Of a stretch of DNA of 64,000 nt, positions 25,995-34,768 are shown piece after piece; within the stretch, counting starts at the first letter, position 1, and each line of letters starts with the position of its first letter. Made by a program: the position numbers and the translations under genes. The stretch spans positions 1 to 64,000 of the forward strand of contig CAVUNV010000002.1 in assembly GCA_963742925.1 (NCBI GenBank). Direction: 5' to 3'. The notes under the pieces were generated by a model. It did not search any database, was not told the DNA's origin, and saw nothing but the letters and a program-made list of their open reading frames with translations. Origin of the DNA: PALSA-612 sp963742925. Lineage in GTDB: Bacteria > Actinomycetota > Thermoleophilia > Gaiellales > Gaiellaceae.

Positions 25995-26845
25995 CGGAAC
26001 GGCACCATCGCGGCTCGGCCCGGGAGTCGCCGGTAGACGGCGAAGAAGTCGCGGTTGTCGGGGTACAGGTAGCGGTTGGGCGGCTGCATGGAATTGGGGA
26101 CGAACTTGCTCGGCAGGAGCCCGTGCCGGTGCGCGTAGGTGTCGAAGGTCGGCCATTGCGGGTTGATGTCGAGCTCGATGGCCCGCACGGCGCCCGCACG
26201 GATCAGGATCGCGGCCAGCGTGCCCACGGTCTGATTGTCTGCGGCGGCGTAGATCAGGTTGCCGTGCCGGTCGATGCCGACACCGGTTCGCCAGACGTAG
26301 GTGGCTCCGCCGAGTGTTGCGCCCCATTGCGGCCCGTTGCTCAGGCTCGGGTTGGGTCGACCCCGGTCGACGATCAGGGGAAGGTTCTGACGGGCGAACG
26401 CCACCCGGGCCGGGGGTGTCGCCCCACCCCGCCAGTCGACGATGTCGACGCGCCCGTTGCGGTATCCGACCAGGGTTCCCATCCCGCGCTGAAGCCAGGT
26501 GTAGACACGCCCGTTGATCGCGAAGCCCCCGGCGCCGGACTTGGCCTTGAAGCCACCGTTGAAGGTTGCGAGCAACCGCCAGCGCTCACCCGAGGGAATC
26601 TCCGACGGCGCGTGCGGGAAGCTGGCAGGAGGCTCGAAGAGGCCCGGGTACAGGGCGAGCTGCGTCCTCGTATGGTCGATCCAGGCCACGTACGCCACGC
26701 CCCCCGGCGATCCGAGCCGATAGGTCCTGACCAGCACGGGAGGGCCGGACGCTCGCGCGGGTCGACGGCCGCCGTCGGCGACTCCCGTCCAGGCCGCCAC
26801 GCCGACCACGGCCACCAGCGCGAATCTCGAGATTCCGACCAGCAC
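25991..26845 (-). CDS. exported phosphodiester glycosidase (NAGPA-domain) protein
   Basis: 284 residues. An N-terminal signal or anchor (MLVGISRFALVAVVGVAAWTGVADG) is followed by a domain with FNGGFKAKSGAGGFAINGRVYTWL, the VDIVDWRGG block, GVGIDRHGNLIYAAADNQTV and AIELDINPQWPTF, consistent with Pfam phosphodiester glycosidase domains. It would act outside the membrane on a glycan or phosphoglycan. GTG start with GGAAGGA close upstream. First gene of the 26845-19184 operon; divergent from the second heme operon across 149 bp. Confidence 0.7.
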   Translation of the reverse strand: MLVGISRFALVAVVGVAAWTGVADGGRRPARASGPPVLVRTYRLGSPGGVAYVAWIDHTRTQLALYPGLFEPPASFPHAPSEIPSGERWRLLATFNGGFKAKSGAGGFAINGRVYTWLQRGMGTLVGYRNGRVDIVDWRGGATPPARVAFARQNLPLIVDRGRPNPSLSNGPQWGATLGGATYVWRTGVGIDRHGNLIYAAADNQTVGTLAAILIRAGAVRAIELDINPQWPTFDTYAHRHGLLPSKFVPNSMQPPNRYLYPDNRDFFAVYRRLPGRAAMVPFR

Positions 26846-26994
26846 AGGTCCTTCCAGGGGTTGACTCGAGACATGAGACCAACCGACCGTGAGAACTCCA
26901 TGAGCCGCCCGCGCGGCTGCCCACCGCGAAGTTCTTAGCCGTCTCTCACACTGGATTCACGGCCGGCTCACGAGGTGCTGGTTGTCTGCGGGCG

Positions 26995-27312
26995 ATGTCG
27001 ACCTCCGTTACCACGGCCGCCGCGGCTCCATCGAACGCGCGAGGGCCGGCAGCTCCGAGGCCGCGACTGGACGCCGGCCGTGCCGTGGCCAGGGCGGTGA
27101 AGCTGTCCGGCGCCGCTCTCGCGGTTGCGGCGCTCGGGCTGTTCGCACTGCTCGCGCGGGCGACACATCCCGCGGGCCGCGCGAAGGTCTCCGCGGCGTC
27201 GGCTGCTCTCACGGCGCCGGCGTCGTTCGTCCACGCTCTCGACGGTGGCCTGTCGCCGGGAGCGATCGGGCCCGCCGGTGGGCCGGCGCAGGCGCAGACC
27301 GGCGGGTCGTGA
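26995..27312 (+). CDS. small membrane protein heading the second heme operon
   Basis: 105 residues: a polar Ala/Pro-rich start, one membrane helix (VKLSGAALAVAALGLFALLA) and an extracytoplasmic tail (ASFVHALDGGLSPGAIGPAGG). Size, topology and position match the protein at 9791-9534. ATG 26995 has no clear Shine-Dalgarno or -10 hexamer. It ends 7 bp before the ferric-reductase-like gene. Confidence 0.5.
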   Translation: MSTSVTTAAAAPSNARGPAAPRPRLDAGRAVARAVKLSGAALAVAALGLFALLARATHPAGRAKVSAASAALTAPASFVHALDGGLSPGAIGPAGGPAQAQTGGS

Positions 27313-27319
27313 GCGAGCC

Positions 27320-28295
27320 GTGCTGCTGGCGAGCAACTCCCTCGACTGGTACATGGCCCGCGCCTCGGGTGTCGTCGCGTACCTGCTGCTCAGCATCGTC
27401 GTTCTCGTCGGCATCGCGCTCGCGGGCAAGGTCCGCATCCGTTGGCCACGGTTCGCGGTGGTCGACGTGCATCGCTTCGGAGGCATGCTGGTCGGCGTCT
27501 TCATCGGCCTGCACGTGGCAACGCTCGCGCTCGACACGTTCCTGCCGTTCTCGCTGACGCAGCTCGTGGTTCCGTTCGCGTCGCACTACCGGCCGCTGCC
27601 AACTGCGCTCGGGATCGTCGCGATGGAGCTGCTGGTTGCGGTTGCGGTCACGAACCTGATCCGCAAGCGTCTCCCGTACCGCGTCTGGCGCCGCGCCCAC
27701 TACGCGACGTTCGCGGTCTGGGTGGCAGCGACCGCTCACGGGCTGACAGCCGGCACCGACCGGGGAAGCCTCTGGCTGAGCGCGCTCTACGTCGTCAGCG
27801 TCGCCGCGGTGCTGACGGCCCTCGCTGCTCGCGTCGGCCGCCGCTTGCGGCCCGGATTGGGGCTGGGCCGGCTGGCGCTGCCCTCTCTCGCCGTGGCCTC
27901 TGCTCGCCACGCTCGTGCTCGGCTCCGCGCCACATACACCGGCTCCTCGTCCGCCGGCCGGCTTCGACGGCCTCCTCTCGGCCCGTGTTTCCAACCGCGC
28001 CGGGCAAGTCCTGGGACTGACGTCCGTCTCGGGCAGCGCGGCGCGCTCGAGCCGGCAGGTCGTGTTCCGCATCGACCTGCTCGGTGACGGCCGGCAGGTG
28101 GCCGCCACCGCTCTCCAGCTCCGCTACACGGGCAGGCGCACCGCCGCCTGCGCCGGAACCGTCAGCCGGCTCGACACGAAAGGCTTCGTGGGAACCTGTC
28201 GCTTCGGCAACGGCTCGACTCAGGCCGTCAGGGCCAGCTGGCAGCTCACCGGCAGCAACCTCGCCGGCCGGCTCCGCGTCGGGGTGGCGTCCTGA
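27320..28295 (+). CDS. ferric-reductase-like heme membrane protein with exported tail, one frameshift
   Basis: About 324 residues after correction. The first 190 residues hold six helices with heme-type histidines in VVDVHRFGGMLVGVFIGLHVATLALD and RRAHYATFAVWVAATAHGLTAGTD. The frame then breaks near 27899 (GTGGCCTCTGCTC with one extra T); removing it gives a further helix (LAVALLATLVLGSAP) and a roughly 110-residue beta-rich domain (GFDGLLSARVSNRAGQVLG ... TACAGTVSRLDTKGFVGTC) on the outside. No ApbE partner is here, so it may share the one at 7713-8675. GTG 27320 is the chosen start; ATG 27353 is possible. Confidence 0.7.
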
Positions 28296-28301
28296 TCCGC
28301 G

Positions 28302-28733
28302 CTATCCGGATGCTTCGACCCGCTCCAGCACGACGACCGGGATGCGCCTGGTCGTCTTCTGCGCGTACTTGTCGTAGCCGGAATAGACGTCTGTGAGCGC
28401 TCGCCAGAGCCGCTCGCGCTCCTCGCCCTCGGCGTCGCGGGCACGCACCTTCCGGGTCTCGGCCCCGATCGTCACCTCGGCGAGCGGGCTCGCCTGCAGG
28501 TTCAGGTACCAGAGCGGATGCTCGGGTGCGCCGCCCTTCGATGCGATCACGGCGTAGCCCTCGCCGGCCGCGGTGTACAGCAGCGGTAGCGTCCGCGGCT
28601 TCCCGCTCTTTCGCCCCGTCGTCGTCAGCAACAGGACGGGCGCCTTCCCGACCTTGCCGCCGAGCTTGCCGCCGGTCAGGCGGTAGACGCCGTTGTGGAG
28701 GCTCCCCATGATGCGGAACCCGATGTTTGCCAC
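28302..28733 (-). CDS. deazaflavin (F420)-dependent nitroreductase-family protein (Ddn-like)
   Basis: 143 residues, the usual Ddn/FDOR-B-like size. Conserved features are the N-terminal hydrophobic helix (FRIMGSLHNGVYRLTGG), LLLTTTGRKSGKPRTLPLLYTAAGEGYAVIASKGGAPEHPLWYLNL and VTIGAETRKVRARDAEGEER. Members use reduced F420 to reduce quinones or nitro compounds at the membrane. GTG 28733 has a GAGGAGG Shine-Dalgarno, with a possible -10 TAGGCT about 30 nt upstream, so this is a leadered gene. It converges on the heme-protein gene with a 6-bp gap. Confidence 0.85.
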   Translation of the reverse strand: MANIGFRIMGSLHNGVYRLTGGKLGGKVGKAPVLLLTTTGRKSGKPRTLPLLYTAAGEGYAVIASKGGAPEHPLWYLNLQASPLAEVTIGAETRKVRARDAEGEERERLWRALTDVYSGYDKYAQKTTRRIPVVVLERVEASG

Positions 28734-28777
28734 GGCGATCCTCCTCGCGTCCGATCCCGTGAAAGCCTACGGGCTGT

Positions 28778-29956
28778 CTAGCCGACGATGCGGCGCGCGC
28801 CGAAGTACGCGGATGCCGACCACGGGTCGCTGAGCGAGGTGATCTTGACGACGTCCCCGGTCTGCGGTGCCTGGATGTAGTTGCCGTTCCCGATGTAGAT
28901 CCCGACGTGGCCGAGGTTGTCGAAGAAGACGAGGTCGCCCGGCTGGAGCTGGTCCTTCGACACGTAGACGCCGTAGTTCCACTGCGAGGCGGCGTAGTGC
29001 GGGAGCGAGATGCCGACCTGGGCGAACACGTACATGACGAGGCCGGAGCAGTCGAAGGTGCTCGGCCCCGCCGTGCCCCAGACGTACGGGTCTCCCAGGT
29101 AGCGCATCGCGATCGACACGACCGCGCTCCCGACCGCGGACGGCGGCACGACCGTCGTTCCGAACGCCCCGCCGGGGCTCTGCACGGTCGCCCCGACGGC
29201 CACCGAGTTCAGCGCTCGCTGCTGCGCGATTCGTTCTGCCAGCAGCTGCGCACGAGCCTGTGCTTGGAGCGCTGCCTGGCGAGCCGCCTCCTGCTGCTTC
29301 AGCCTGACGATCTCGCTCTTGATCGACGACAGCAGCCGCCGGCGCTCCGCGATCCCGCCCTCGATCTGGCGCTTCGCTGCGGCGCGCTCCGCGACGAGCC
29401 GCGTCTGGGCTGCGCGTGCCTTCCTGAGCACGGCACCGCGCCGTGCGACATCGGCACGGAATGTCCTCACCTCCCGCGCGACCTGCCGATCCTGGGACGA
29501 CAGGCGGTTGGCCGTGTCGAGCCTGCTGATCACGTCGTCGAGGCTCTTCGCGCCCAGGACGACCTCGAGCGTCGAGTCGGTGCCCCCCGACACGTAGAGA
29601 TCGCGGAGATGGCTCGCGAGCTGATGATCGGCGACCCGGAGGTTGCTCCTGGCCACTCTCATCTCGGTGCGGTTCACCGTCAGCTGGGCGCGAATCTGGC
29701 CGAGCCTGTACGTGGCCCCGTCGTAGGCCTCCACGGCTCTCCCCAGGCGAACGTCGAGCTGCTGAAGCTCGCCGAGCACGCGCTGGGCCTCGGCCTGCTT
29801 CGCCGTGATTCCCGGATCGGCGAGGACGGGAAGCGCCGATACCAGCGAGATCACGGCCACGCCGACGGTGATCGCCGCGCGACGCCGCGTCCCCGAAACA
29901 CGAGGGCGGCGACGAACGAGCAATCGGAGGCGAACCGGGAGGGGCCGGTACGTCAC
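28778..29956 (-). CDS. secreted NlpC/P60 peptidoglycan endopeptidase with coiled coil
   Basis: 392 residues. A basic N-terminus and signal helix (AAITVGVAVISLVSALPVLA) precede a long coiled coil (residues 55-245, for example KQAEAQRVLGELQQLDVRLG and RQIEGGIAERRRLLSSIKSE). The catalytic NlpC/P60 domain has the Cys in STFDCSGLVMYVF and the His in LGHVGIYIGNG, with GDPYVWGTAGP before it. This is the RipA/PcsB-like layout of cell-wall hydrolases acting at division. GTG 29956 is chosen because a full promoter lies just upstream. Confidence 0.85.
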   Translation of the reverse strand: MTYRPLPVRLRLLVRRRPRVSGTRRRAAITVGVAVISLVSALPVLADPGITAKQAEAQRVLGELQQLDVRLGRAVEAYDGATYRLGQIRAQLTVNRTEMRVARSNLRVADHQLASHLRDLYVSGGTDSTLEVVLGAKSLDDVISRLDTANRLSSQDRQVAREVRTFRADVARRGAVLRKARAAQTRLVAERAAAKRQIEGGIAERRRLLSSIKSEIVRLKQQEAARQAALQAQARAQLLAERIAQQRALNSVAVGATVQSPGGAFGTTVVPPSAVGSAVVSIAMRYLGDPYVWGTAGPSTFDCSGLVMYVFAQVGISLPHYAASQWNYGVYVSKDQLQPGDLVFFDNLGHVGIYIGNGNYIQAPQTGDVVKITSLSDPWSASAYFGARRIVG

Positions 29957-29966
29957 TCGGCGCGGG

Positions 29967-29995
29967 ACCCTAGCAGCAGAAGGAAAGCGCTGCAA
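29967..29995 (-). promoter_or_regulatory. sigma-A-type promoter of the NlpC/P60 gene
   Basis: Minus-strand TTGCAG (29995-29990), 17-nt spacer, TAGGGT (29972-29967), then 10 nt to GTG 29956. This is one of the few sites in the window with both hexamers at ideal spacing; the 5' leader would be only a few bases. Confidence 0.6.
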
Positions 29996-30143
29996 ATCGG
30001 AACCATTCGGAATCCGCTCACGCCTGTCTCATCGTGGATCGCTCAGATTCGATCCGATGGTTTTGCCGAAGCCCCGGTGCGAGGTTCCACCGATTCCGGC
30101 GGTTGAGGCGCCTCATAGGGTCGAGATGGGGACGAAGGATCGG

Positions 30144-32042
30144 ATGCACCACACGCGTAACGACTCGTTGGACGGGCTGCGCCTGCTCGCGGTTGCCGCG
30201 GTTCTCGCCTTTCATTTCCGCCTGCCCCATGCGGGCGCGGGGTTCCTGGGCGTCGATCTCTTCTTCGTGCTGAGCGGCTTTCTGATCACCTCGCTGCTGC
30301 TGAGTCAGGTGAGGCAGGGGCGTGTCGGCGTCGCGGATTTCTGGACGCGCCGAGCGAGGCGTCTGGTGCCGGCGCTGATCCCGGTCGTGGTGGCGGTGCT
30401 CGTGTGGGGTGCGGTCGTCGCGCCGTCCGTGTCACGCGACCGGCTGCGCGGCGACATCGGGTCGACGCTGCTCTACTTCGCGAACTGGCACTTCATCAAC
30501 GCGAGCACCTACTTCGCCAACGACGGCGTCGTCAGTCCGCTGGAGCACATGTGGTCGCTCGGTGTCGAGGAGCAGTTCTATCTCGTGTGGCCGCTCCTGC
30601 TGGCCGTCGTCGCGATTCTCCTGCGGAGCCCGCGCCAGCGTCTGGTCGCGGTCGGGCTGCTGGCCGGCGCCGGCGTGGCGGTCTCCGTGTGGAGGCTCGG
30701 CAGCATGTGGGGAGGTGACCCGAACCGGGCCTATCTCGGCACGGACAGCCGGATCTTCGAACCGCTGGCCGGTGCCCTGCTCGCGGTGCTGATCACGTCG
30801 CCCCGGGCCCGATCCGCGATCGGTCGCGCGCACTGGCCCCTGGTCCTGCTCGGGGCGGCAGGCCTCGCCTGGGCTCTGGCAACGCTCGGCGGCCCGGGCG
30901 GTGCGACGAGCGCGTACGCGCACGGCGGCGCGGTAATCGTCGCCGCGAGCGCGACGGCCGTCATCGCCGCCTTCGCCTGTGCGACCAGCGGCGCAACCAG
31001 GATGCTCGCCCTGGGCCCGGTCGCCTACCTCGGGCGGCTGTCGTACGGCATCTACCTGTGGCACTGGCCGCTGATCGTCTGGACCGGCTATCGCGGCTGG
31101 TGGGATCTCACCGGCCTCGGCACCCCGCTACGGGCCTTCCTGCTCACCGTGGCCACGGTCGCGCTGGCCGCCGCGTCCTACCACCTCGTCGAGTCGCCGA
31201 TCCGCTACGGAACGATCGGGCGGTTTCTCGTACCGCGCCGGACGTTCGTCGTCCTGGCGGGAGTGCTGGCGGCGCTGTTCTTCGTCAACCAGAACGTTGT
31301 CGTCCCGCACGCCGGTGCGGCTCTCGGGCGCACGACGAAGACGATCGTGCTCGTCGGCGACTCGGTGCCTCAGCGGCTGGCACCGGAGCTGTCGAGTGCC
31401 GCCGCACGGCACGGCTACGTGGTCATCTCGGCCACCCGGGGCAGCTGCCCGGCCACCGGTGTGGCGCTCGTCAACGCGCTCGGCAAGCCGTGGGGGCCCG
31501 GGCCGAAGTGCGCGACCGACGTGCCCGCCCGGCAGGACGCCGCGGTGGCGGCGTACCACCCGGCCCTGGTCATCTGGTGGAGCCGCTACGAGCTCGCCGA
31601 CCGCGTCGACGCCCACGGCCGGCCGGTCACCTTCGGCAGCGCCGCCTACTGGGCTCTCCAGCGACAGGCGTTCGATCGTCGGGCGGCCGCGCTCACCCGG
31701 GCCGGCGCCACCGTGGTCGCCGTCGAGATCGAACGCACCGGGATCGGGATCGCCTCGCGGTGCACCCGATCCGGCTGCCCTCCGTTCCTCTCACGACTCG
31801 TCTATGCCACGGCTGCGCAGGACACCTGGAACTCGTTCCTGGCCTCGCACAGGTCCGGCTCCGTGCGGGCGATCAGCATCCAGACGCTCGTCTGCCACGA
31901 CGCGGCCAGCCCCTGCAACGACCGCCTGGCGAACGGGGCAACCGCACGACCCGACGGAACCCACTACAACCCCGCGGCTGCGCCGACCGTGGCCGCCGCC
32001 GTGATCAACCGCGCCCTGGCCGCGGCCGGCCTGGCCGGATAA
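30144..32042 (+). CDS. acyltransferase-3 / SGNH fusion (OafA/YrhL-like)
   Basis: 632 residues. Residues 1-370 form the ten-helix acyltransferase-3 domain with RNDSLDGLRLLAVAAVLAFHF, FLGVDLFFVLSGFLIT, TRRARRLVPAL and HMWSLGVEEQFYLVWPLLL. The periplasmic C-terminal half is an SGNH domain with block I VLVGDSVPQRLAPEL and block V DGTHYNPAA. Such proteins O-acetylate peptidoglycan or surface sugars. ATG 30144 has GAAGGA 4 nt upstream; ATG 30126, 4 nt after a TAGGGT (30116-30121), would add six residues. It diverges from the NlpC/P60 hydrolase, a natural pairing for cell-wall modification and cleavage. Confidence 0.85.
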   Translation: MHHTRNDSLDGLRLLAVAAVLAFHFRLPHAGAGFLGVDLFFVLSGFLITSLLLSQVRQGRVGVADFWTRRARRLVPALIPVVVAVLVWGAVVAPSVSRDRLRGDIGSTLLYFANWHFINASTYFANDGVVSPLEHMWSLGVEEQFYLVWPLLLAVVAILLRSPRQRLVAVGLLAGAGVAVSVWRLGSMWGGDPNRAYLGTDSRIFEPLAGALLAVLITSPRARSAIGRAHWPLVLLGAAGLAWALATLGGPGGATSAYAHGGAVIVAASATAVIAAFACATSGATRMLALGPVAYLGRLSYGIYLWHWPLIVWTGYRGWWDLTGLGTPLRAFLLTVATVALAAASYHLVESPIRYGTIGRFLVPRRTFVVLAGVLAALFFVNQNVVVPHAGAALGRTTKTIVLVGDSVPQRLAPELSSAAARHGYVVISATRGSCPATGVALVNALGKPWGPGPKCATDVPARQDAAVAAYHPALVIWWSRYELADRVDAHGRPVTFGSAAYWALQRQAFDRRAAALTRAGATVVAVEIERTGIGIASRCTRSGCPPFLSRLVYATAAQDTWNSFLASHRSGSVRAISIQTLVCHDAASPCNDRLANGATARPDGTHYNPAAAPTVAAAVINRALAAAGLAG

Positions 32043-32065
32043 CCGTCGCTTCGCCCTGCCTCAGG

Positions 32066-32260
32066 TCAGGCCGGGTGTGTCCGCTCGTACTCGTCGCGCG
32101 TCTCGAGATGCGGGCTTTCCCCGCGCTTGCTGCCGGTTGTCGGGTCGCGCAGCCGATCGGCATGGCGTCCCCACGGGGTCACCTCGAACACCCCGTACGC
32201 CACGAACGCCAGCACGGCGAGCACGAACACCGTCGCGATGACCGTCCACATGGTGTTCAT
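32066..32260 (-). CDS. small single-pass membrane protein
   Basis: 64 residues: an N-terminal helix (MWTVIATVFVLAVLAFVAYGVFEV) and a charged tail (GRHADRLRDPTTGSKRGESPHLETRDEYERTHPA). ATG 32260 has a strong AAAGGAGG Shine-Dalgarno. Family not recognised. It converges on the acyltransferase-SGNH gene with a 23-bp gap. Confidence 0.6.
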   Translation of the reverse strand: MNTMWTVIATVFVLAVLAFVAYGVFEVTPWGRHADRLRDPTTGSKRGESPHLETRDEYERTHPA

Positions 32261-32369
32261 CGCTCCTCCTTTCGCCGCGTACGGTCGCATGTGCGGCTCG
32301 TCACGCCGTCAGTACAAACCCCGATCGGCGATCAGGGGTACACCACCGCTGGCGCGGTACCGCGTGTGC

Positions 32370-32648
32370 TCAGACGGCCGCGTGCTCGCGCTTCGCCTCC
32401 TCCTCCATACGGTCGAGACGCGTGTAGTAGTCGGGAAACTCGTTCAGGTGCGCGAGTGCGATCTTCCCGGTCACCAGGGGGTCGTCGTCCGTCACGTTCG
32501 TGAGCAGGTCGTGCAGGCCGTGCTCCAGCTCCACGTTCATGCCCATCCGGAACTGCTCGACGTCGAACGGCGCCGTCTCCCAGACGATGCCGATCTCCTC
32601 GCCGATGCTGCGCGCCTCGTCTGCGGTGAACGTTTCTTGTGGCGACAT
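32370..32648 (-). CDS. DUF5661-like small acidic protein
   Basis: 92 residues, soluble and acidic: FTADEARSIGEEIGIVWETA, FDVEQFRMGMNVELEHGLHD and VTGKIALAHLNEFPDYYTRL. This block order is that of the DUF5661 family, whose function is unknown; the HG/H positions could bind metal. GGGAG lies 6 nt before ATG 32648. It follows the LppX-like gene by 14 bp and is probably co-transcribed with it. Confidence 0.65.
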   Translation of the reverse strand: MSPQETFTADEARSIGEEIGIVWETAPFDVEQFRMGMNVELEHGLHDLLTNVTDDDPLVTGKIALAHLNEFPDYYTRLDRMEEEAKREHAAV

Positions 32649-32662
32649 TTCGTCTCCCTTCG

Positions 32663-33976
32663 TTATCTCGAGGTCGTCTTCGAAGCCTTTCTAACAATGA
32701 CAGTGCAGAAGCCGTGGCCGCCAGAGCCGGTGTTCTGCGCCCAGGTGGCCGGGTTCGAGTCGCGGCAGGTGTAGGTGCCGTTGAGGACGACCGGTGTCGC
32801 CCCCGCGGGGAGGGTGGCCGTCCAGACGGCGTTCGGAACGCCTCCCTGCCCCGGCGCCCCGGTCGCCTTCCACGGTCCGAGCGTTCCGCCCGCGGCGGGC
32901 AGGCCCTGAACCACGCCGAGTGAGATCGTGCCGGGCGCGGCCGTGCCCTTGGCGTTGTTCCAGTGGTACGTGGAGACCGAGACGAGACAGTAGGCGGACC
33001 CGTTCGTGCTGAAGCTCGGCGGCGTGCCGCCGTTCTGTACCGCAGAGATATTCCCGTTGTTGAACAGGCTCAGCTGGCTTCCCGTACACGTGTAGGTCGC
33101 CGAGCCGCCGCCGCCGGAGCTCAGCCCGGCAAGCAGCTTGCCGATGTCGAGCGTCTTCGACGCCGGAGGCGCCGTCGCCGTGACGGTGCTACCGAACGCC
33201 GAGAAGCTCATCGTCATCTTGCCCGTCATGGGAGTGGTGGGCGAGGTCTTGAACGTCAGCGGCGCGCTGGCGATGCGCCGCAGGTAGCCCGGCTTGTCGA
33301 TCCAGACGTCCGCCGTGATCGTGGTCAGCCCCAGCTGCTGCATCAGCTTGCGAACCTGAGCCCGCTGCGAGGCGGTGATCGCGTTCGCCAGCTTGTTCGC
33401 GTCGATCACGGTGCGGTAGTGCGCCATCGGAACACCGTTCAGCGTCTGCGTGCCGAGGCTGGTCACCGTCTGCGCCCCCGAGAGCACGGTCAGGACCTGC
33501 GCCGGATTGAGCGAGGAGAGAATGCTGTTGACGTCGGCCCCTTTGGTCGTGCTCTTGGGCAGCGTCTTGGGGTCGATCTTCAGCCACTCCTTGCCCGGAG
33601 ACTGCTTGGCGAGCATCGGCAGATGCATGTAGACGACGTTGCCCGTCAGGATCATGTCGATCTTCGACGGCACGGCCGCGCCGCCGATCTTGAGACCGAG
33701 CGAGCCGAGGAGCGCACCGAAGTCGACCGTGAACACTCCGCGCACGTGGCGGAGGTCGAAGGCGCCCTTCGCGCCCAGCGTGTACTGCTTGCCGCTCGCT
33801 GCGAGCGTGACGGACACGTTGAAGCGGTTGGTTCCCGCCTTGTACATGTTGGTGTTCGCCTGCTGGATCGGCGACTGGCTCGACGAGACCGCGAACGCTG
33901 CGCCGGCCGCGGTCGCTGCCAGGACGAGCAGGACCGCGACGAGCGACACGAGTCGCCGCCTGGCCTGGGATTTCAT
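32663..33976 (-). CDS. exported LppX/LprG-like protein
   Basis: 437 residues. The signal peptide (RRLVSLVAVLLVLAATAAGAAFA) lacks a lipobox cysteine. Residues 30-290 resemble the LolA/LppX lipid-carrier fold: SPIQQANTNMYKAGTNRFNVSV, DMILTGNVVYMHLPML, DVNSILSSLNPAQVLTVLSGA, and ADVWIDKPGYLRRIASAPLTF. A Gly/Ser hinge (GLSSGGGGSATYTC) links to a second domain with four cysteines and Asn-rich stretches (NGTYTCRDSNPATWAQNTG). ATG 33976 has GGGAGG upstream. It may carry lipids in the cell envelope; the second domain is unassigned. The 244 bp upstream (33977-34220) hold no gene that I can see. Confidence 0.65.
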   Translation of the reverse strand: MKSQARRRLVSLVAVLLVLAATAAGAAFAVSSSQSPIQQANTNMYKAGTNRFNVSVTLAASGKQYTLGAKGAFDLRHVRGVFTVDFGALLGSLGLKIGGAAVPSKIDMILTGNVVYMHLPMLAKQSPGKEWLKIDPKTLPKSTTKGADVNSILSSLNPAQVLTVLSGAQTVTSLGTQTLNGVPMAHYRTVIDANKLANAITASQRAQVRKLMQQLGLTTITADVWIDKPGYLRRIASAPLTFKTSPTTPMTGKMTMSFSAFGSTVTATAPPASKTLDIGKLLAGLSSGGGGSATYTCTGSQLSLFNNGNISAVQNGGTPPSFSTNGSAYCLVSVSTYHWNNAKGTAAPGTISLGVVQGLPAAGGTLGPWKATGAPGQGGVPNAVWTATLPAGATPVVLNGTYTCRDSNPATWAQNTGSGGHGFCTVIVRKASKTTSR

Positions 33977-34220
33977 GCTGCCTCCCTTCGTTCGACCTCG
34001 GCCGGAACAGCCGGACCGAGCCCGCCGAGTCCGGACCTGAGAGTCGCTGCGCCGATCGACCGGGAGGCATGCACCGACCTCCCTCCGGCTCGTGGTACCT
34101 GGACTCTCCGAGGCGGCGGCGATCACCGCATCGGGGCGGCTACGGAAGCGGACTGTGGTTTTCCCGAATCGAGCCGGCTGCCGTGCGGCGATGGCCGCAG
34201 TCCCGAGCGGCGGATCCGCG

Positions 34221-34664
34221 CTAGCTCGTCGACTCGAGCCGCTGCTTGAGTGCGCCGAGGTCCTTCGGCACCTGGCTTCGCGCGTCGCGCTGCGCGAGCG
34301 GCAGGATCAGCACGCCGAGCCCGTGCCCGGCGAACTCCATCTCGAAGTCGACCTTCGTCCGGGTGCCGCTGTCGAGCGCCGTGAACGTCACGGTGCCGTG
34401 CGGGCGCACCGGCCCCCCGGTGACCTGGAAGCTGCTGCGTTGCGGGGGATCGTGCTCGGTCACCTCGAACGGGAACGCGCGGGTCCCGCCGGGAACGTGC
34501 CGGGTCACGACCGCGCGTGTGCCGACCCGGGTCGGCCCCTCCGTCTCGACCTCGACGCTGACGATCGCCGCCTGCCACTCGCCCTGTCGCGCGAGATCGG
34601 TCACGTAGTCGAATACCTCCTGGGGTGGGCGGGCGATCTCGATCGAGCCGGTGATCGGGGTCAA
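34221..34664 (-). CDS. SRPBCC/START-type polyketide-cyclase-like protein
   Basis: 147 residues. Typical helix-grip pattern: ITGSIEIARPPQEVFDYVTD at the start, WQAAIVSVEVETEGPTRVGT, FEVTEHDPPQRSSFQVTGG, TVTFTALDSGTRTKVDFEMEF and a long C-terminal helix (KDLGALKQRLES). Ligand unknown. The start is TTG 34664, supported by an AAAGGAG Shine-Dalgarno at good spacing; no ATG or GTG serves. It is divergent from the ferrochelatase gene across about 100 bp. Confidence 0.7.
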   Translation of the reverse strand: MTPITGSIEIARPPQEVFDYVTDLARQGEWQAAIVSVEVETEGPTRVGTRAVVTRHVPGGTRAFPFEVTEHDPPQRSSFQVTGGPVRPHGTVTFTALDSGTRTKVDFEMEFAGHGLGVLILPLAQRDARSQVPKDLGALKQRLESTS

Positions 34665-34752
34665 CGGAAGCTCCTTTCCGAACGCTTGGTCGGCGGGATG
34701 CTAACGCGCGCCAGATGACCTCTGCCACAATCGCCGGCGCGCATCGTTCCGC

Positions 34753-34768
34753 TACGGTCAGGAGCATG
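34753..34768 (+). promoter_or_regulatory. -10 TACGGT of hemH
   Basis: TACGGT (34753-34758), spacer CAGGAGC (7 nt), ATG 34766. The spacer also contains AGGAG, so either leaderless initiation or a very short leader is possible. Confidence 0.45.

Noticed and set aside
32745..32765. GGTTCGAGTC-like T-loop sequence suggesting a tRNA
   Set aside because: It lies inside the coding region of the LppX-like protein and no acceptor or anticodon stem can be formed around it.
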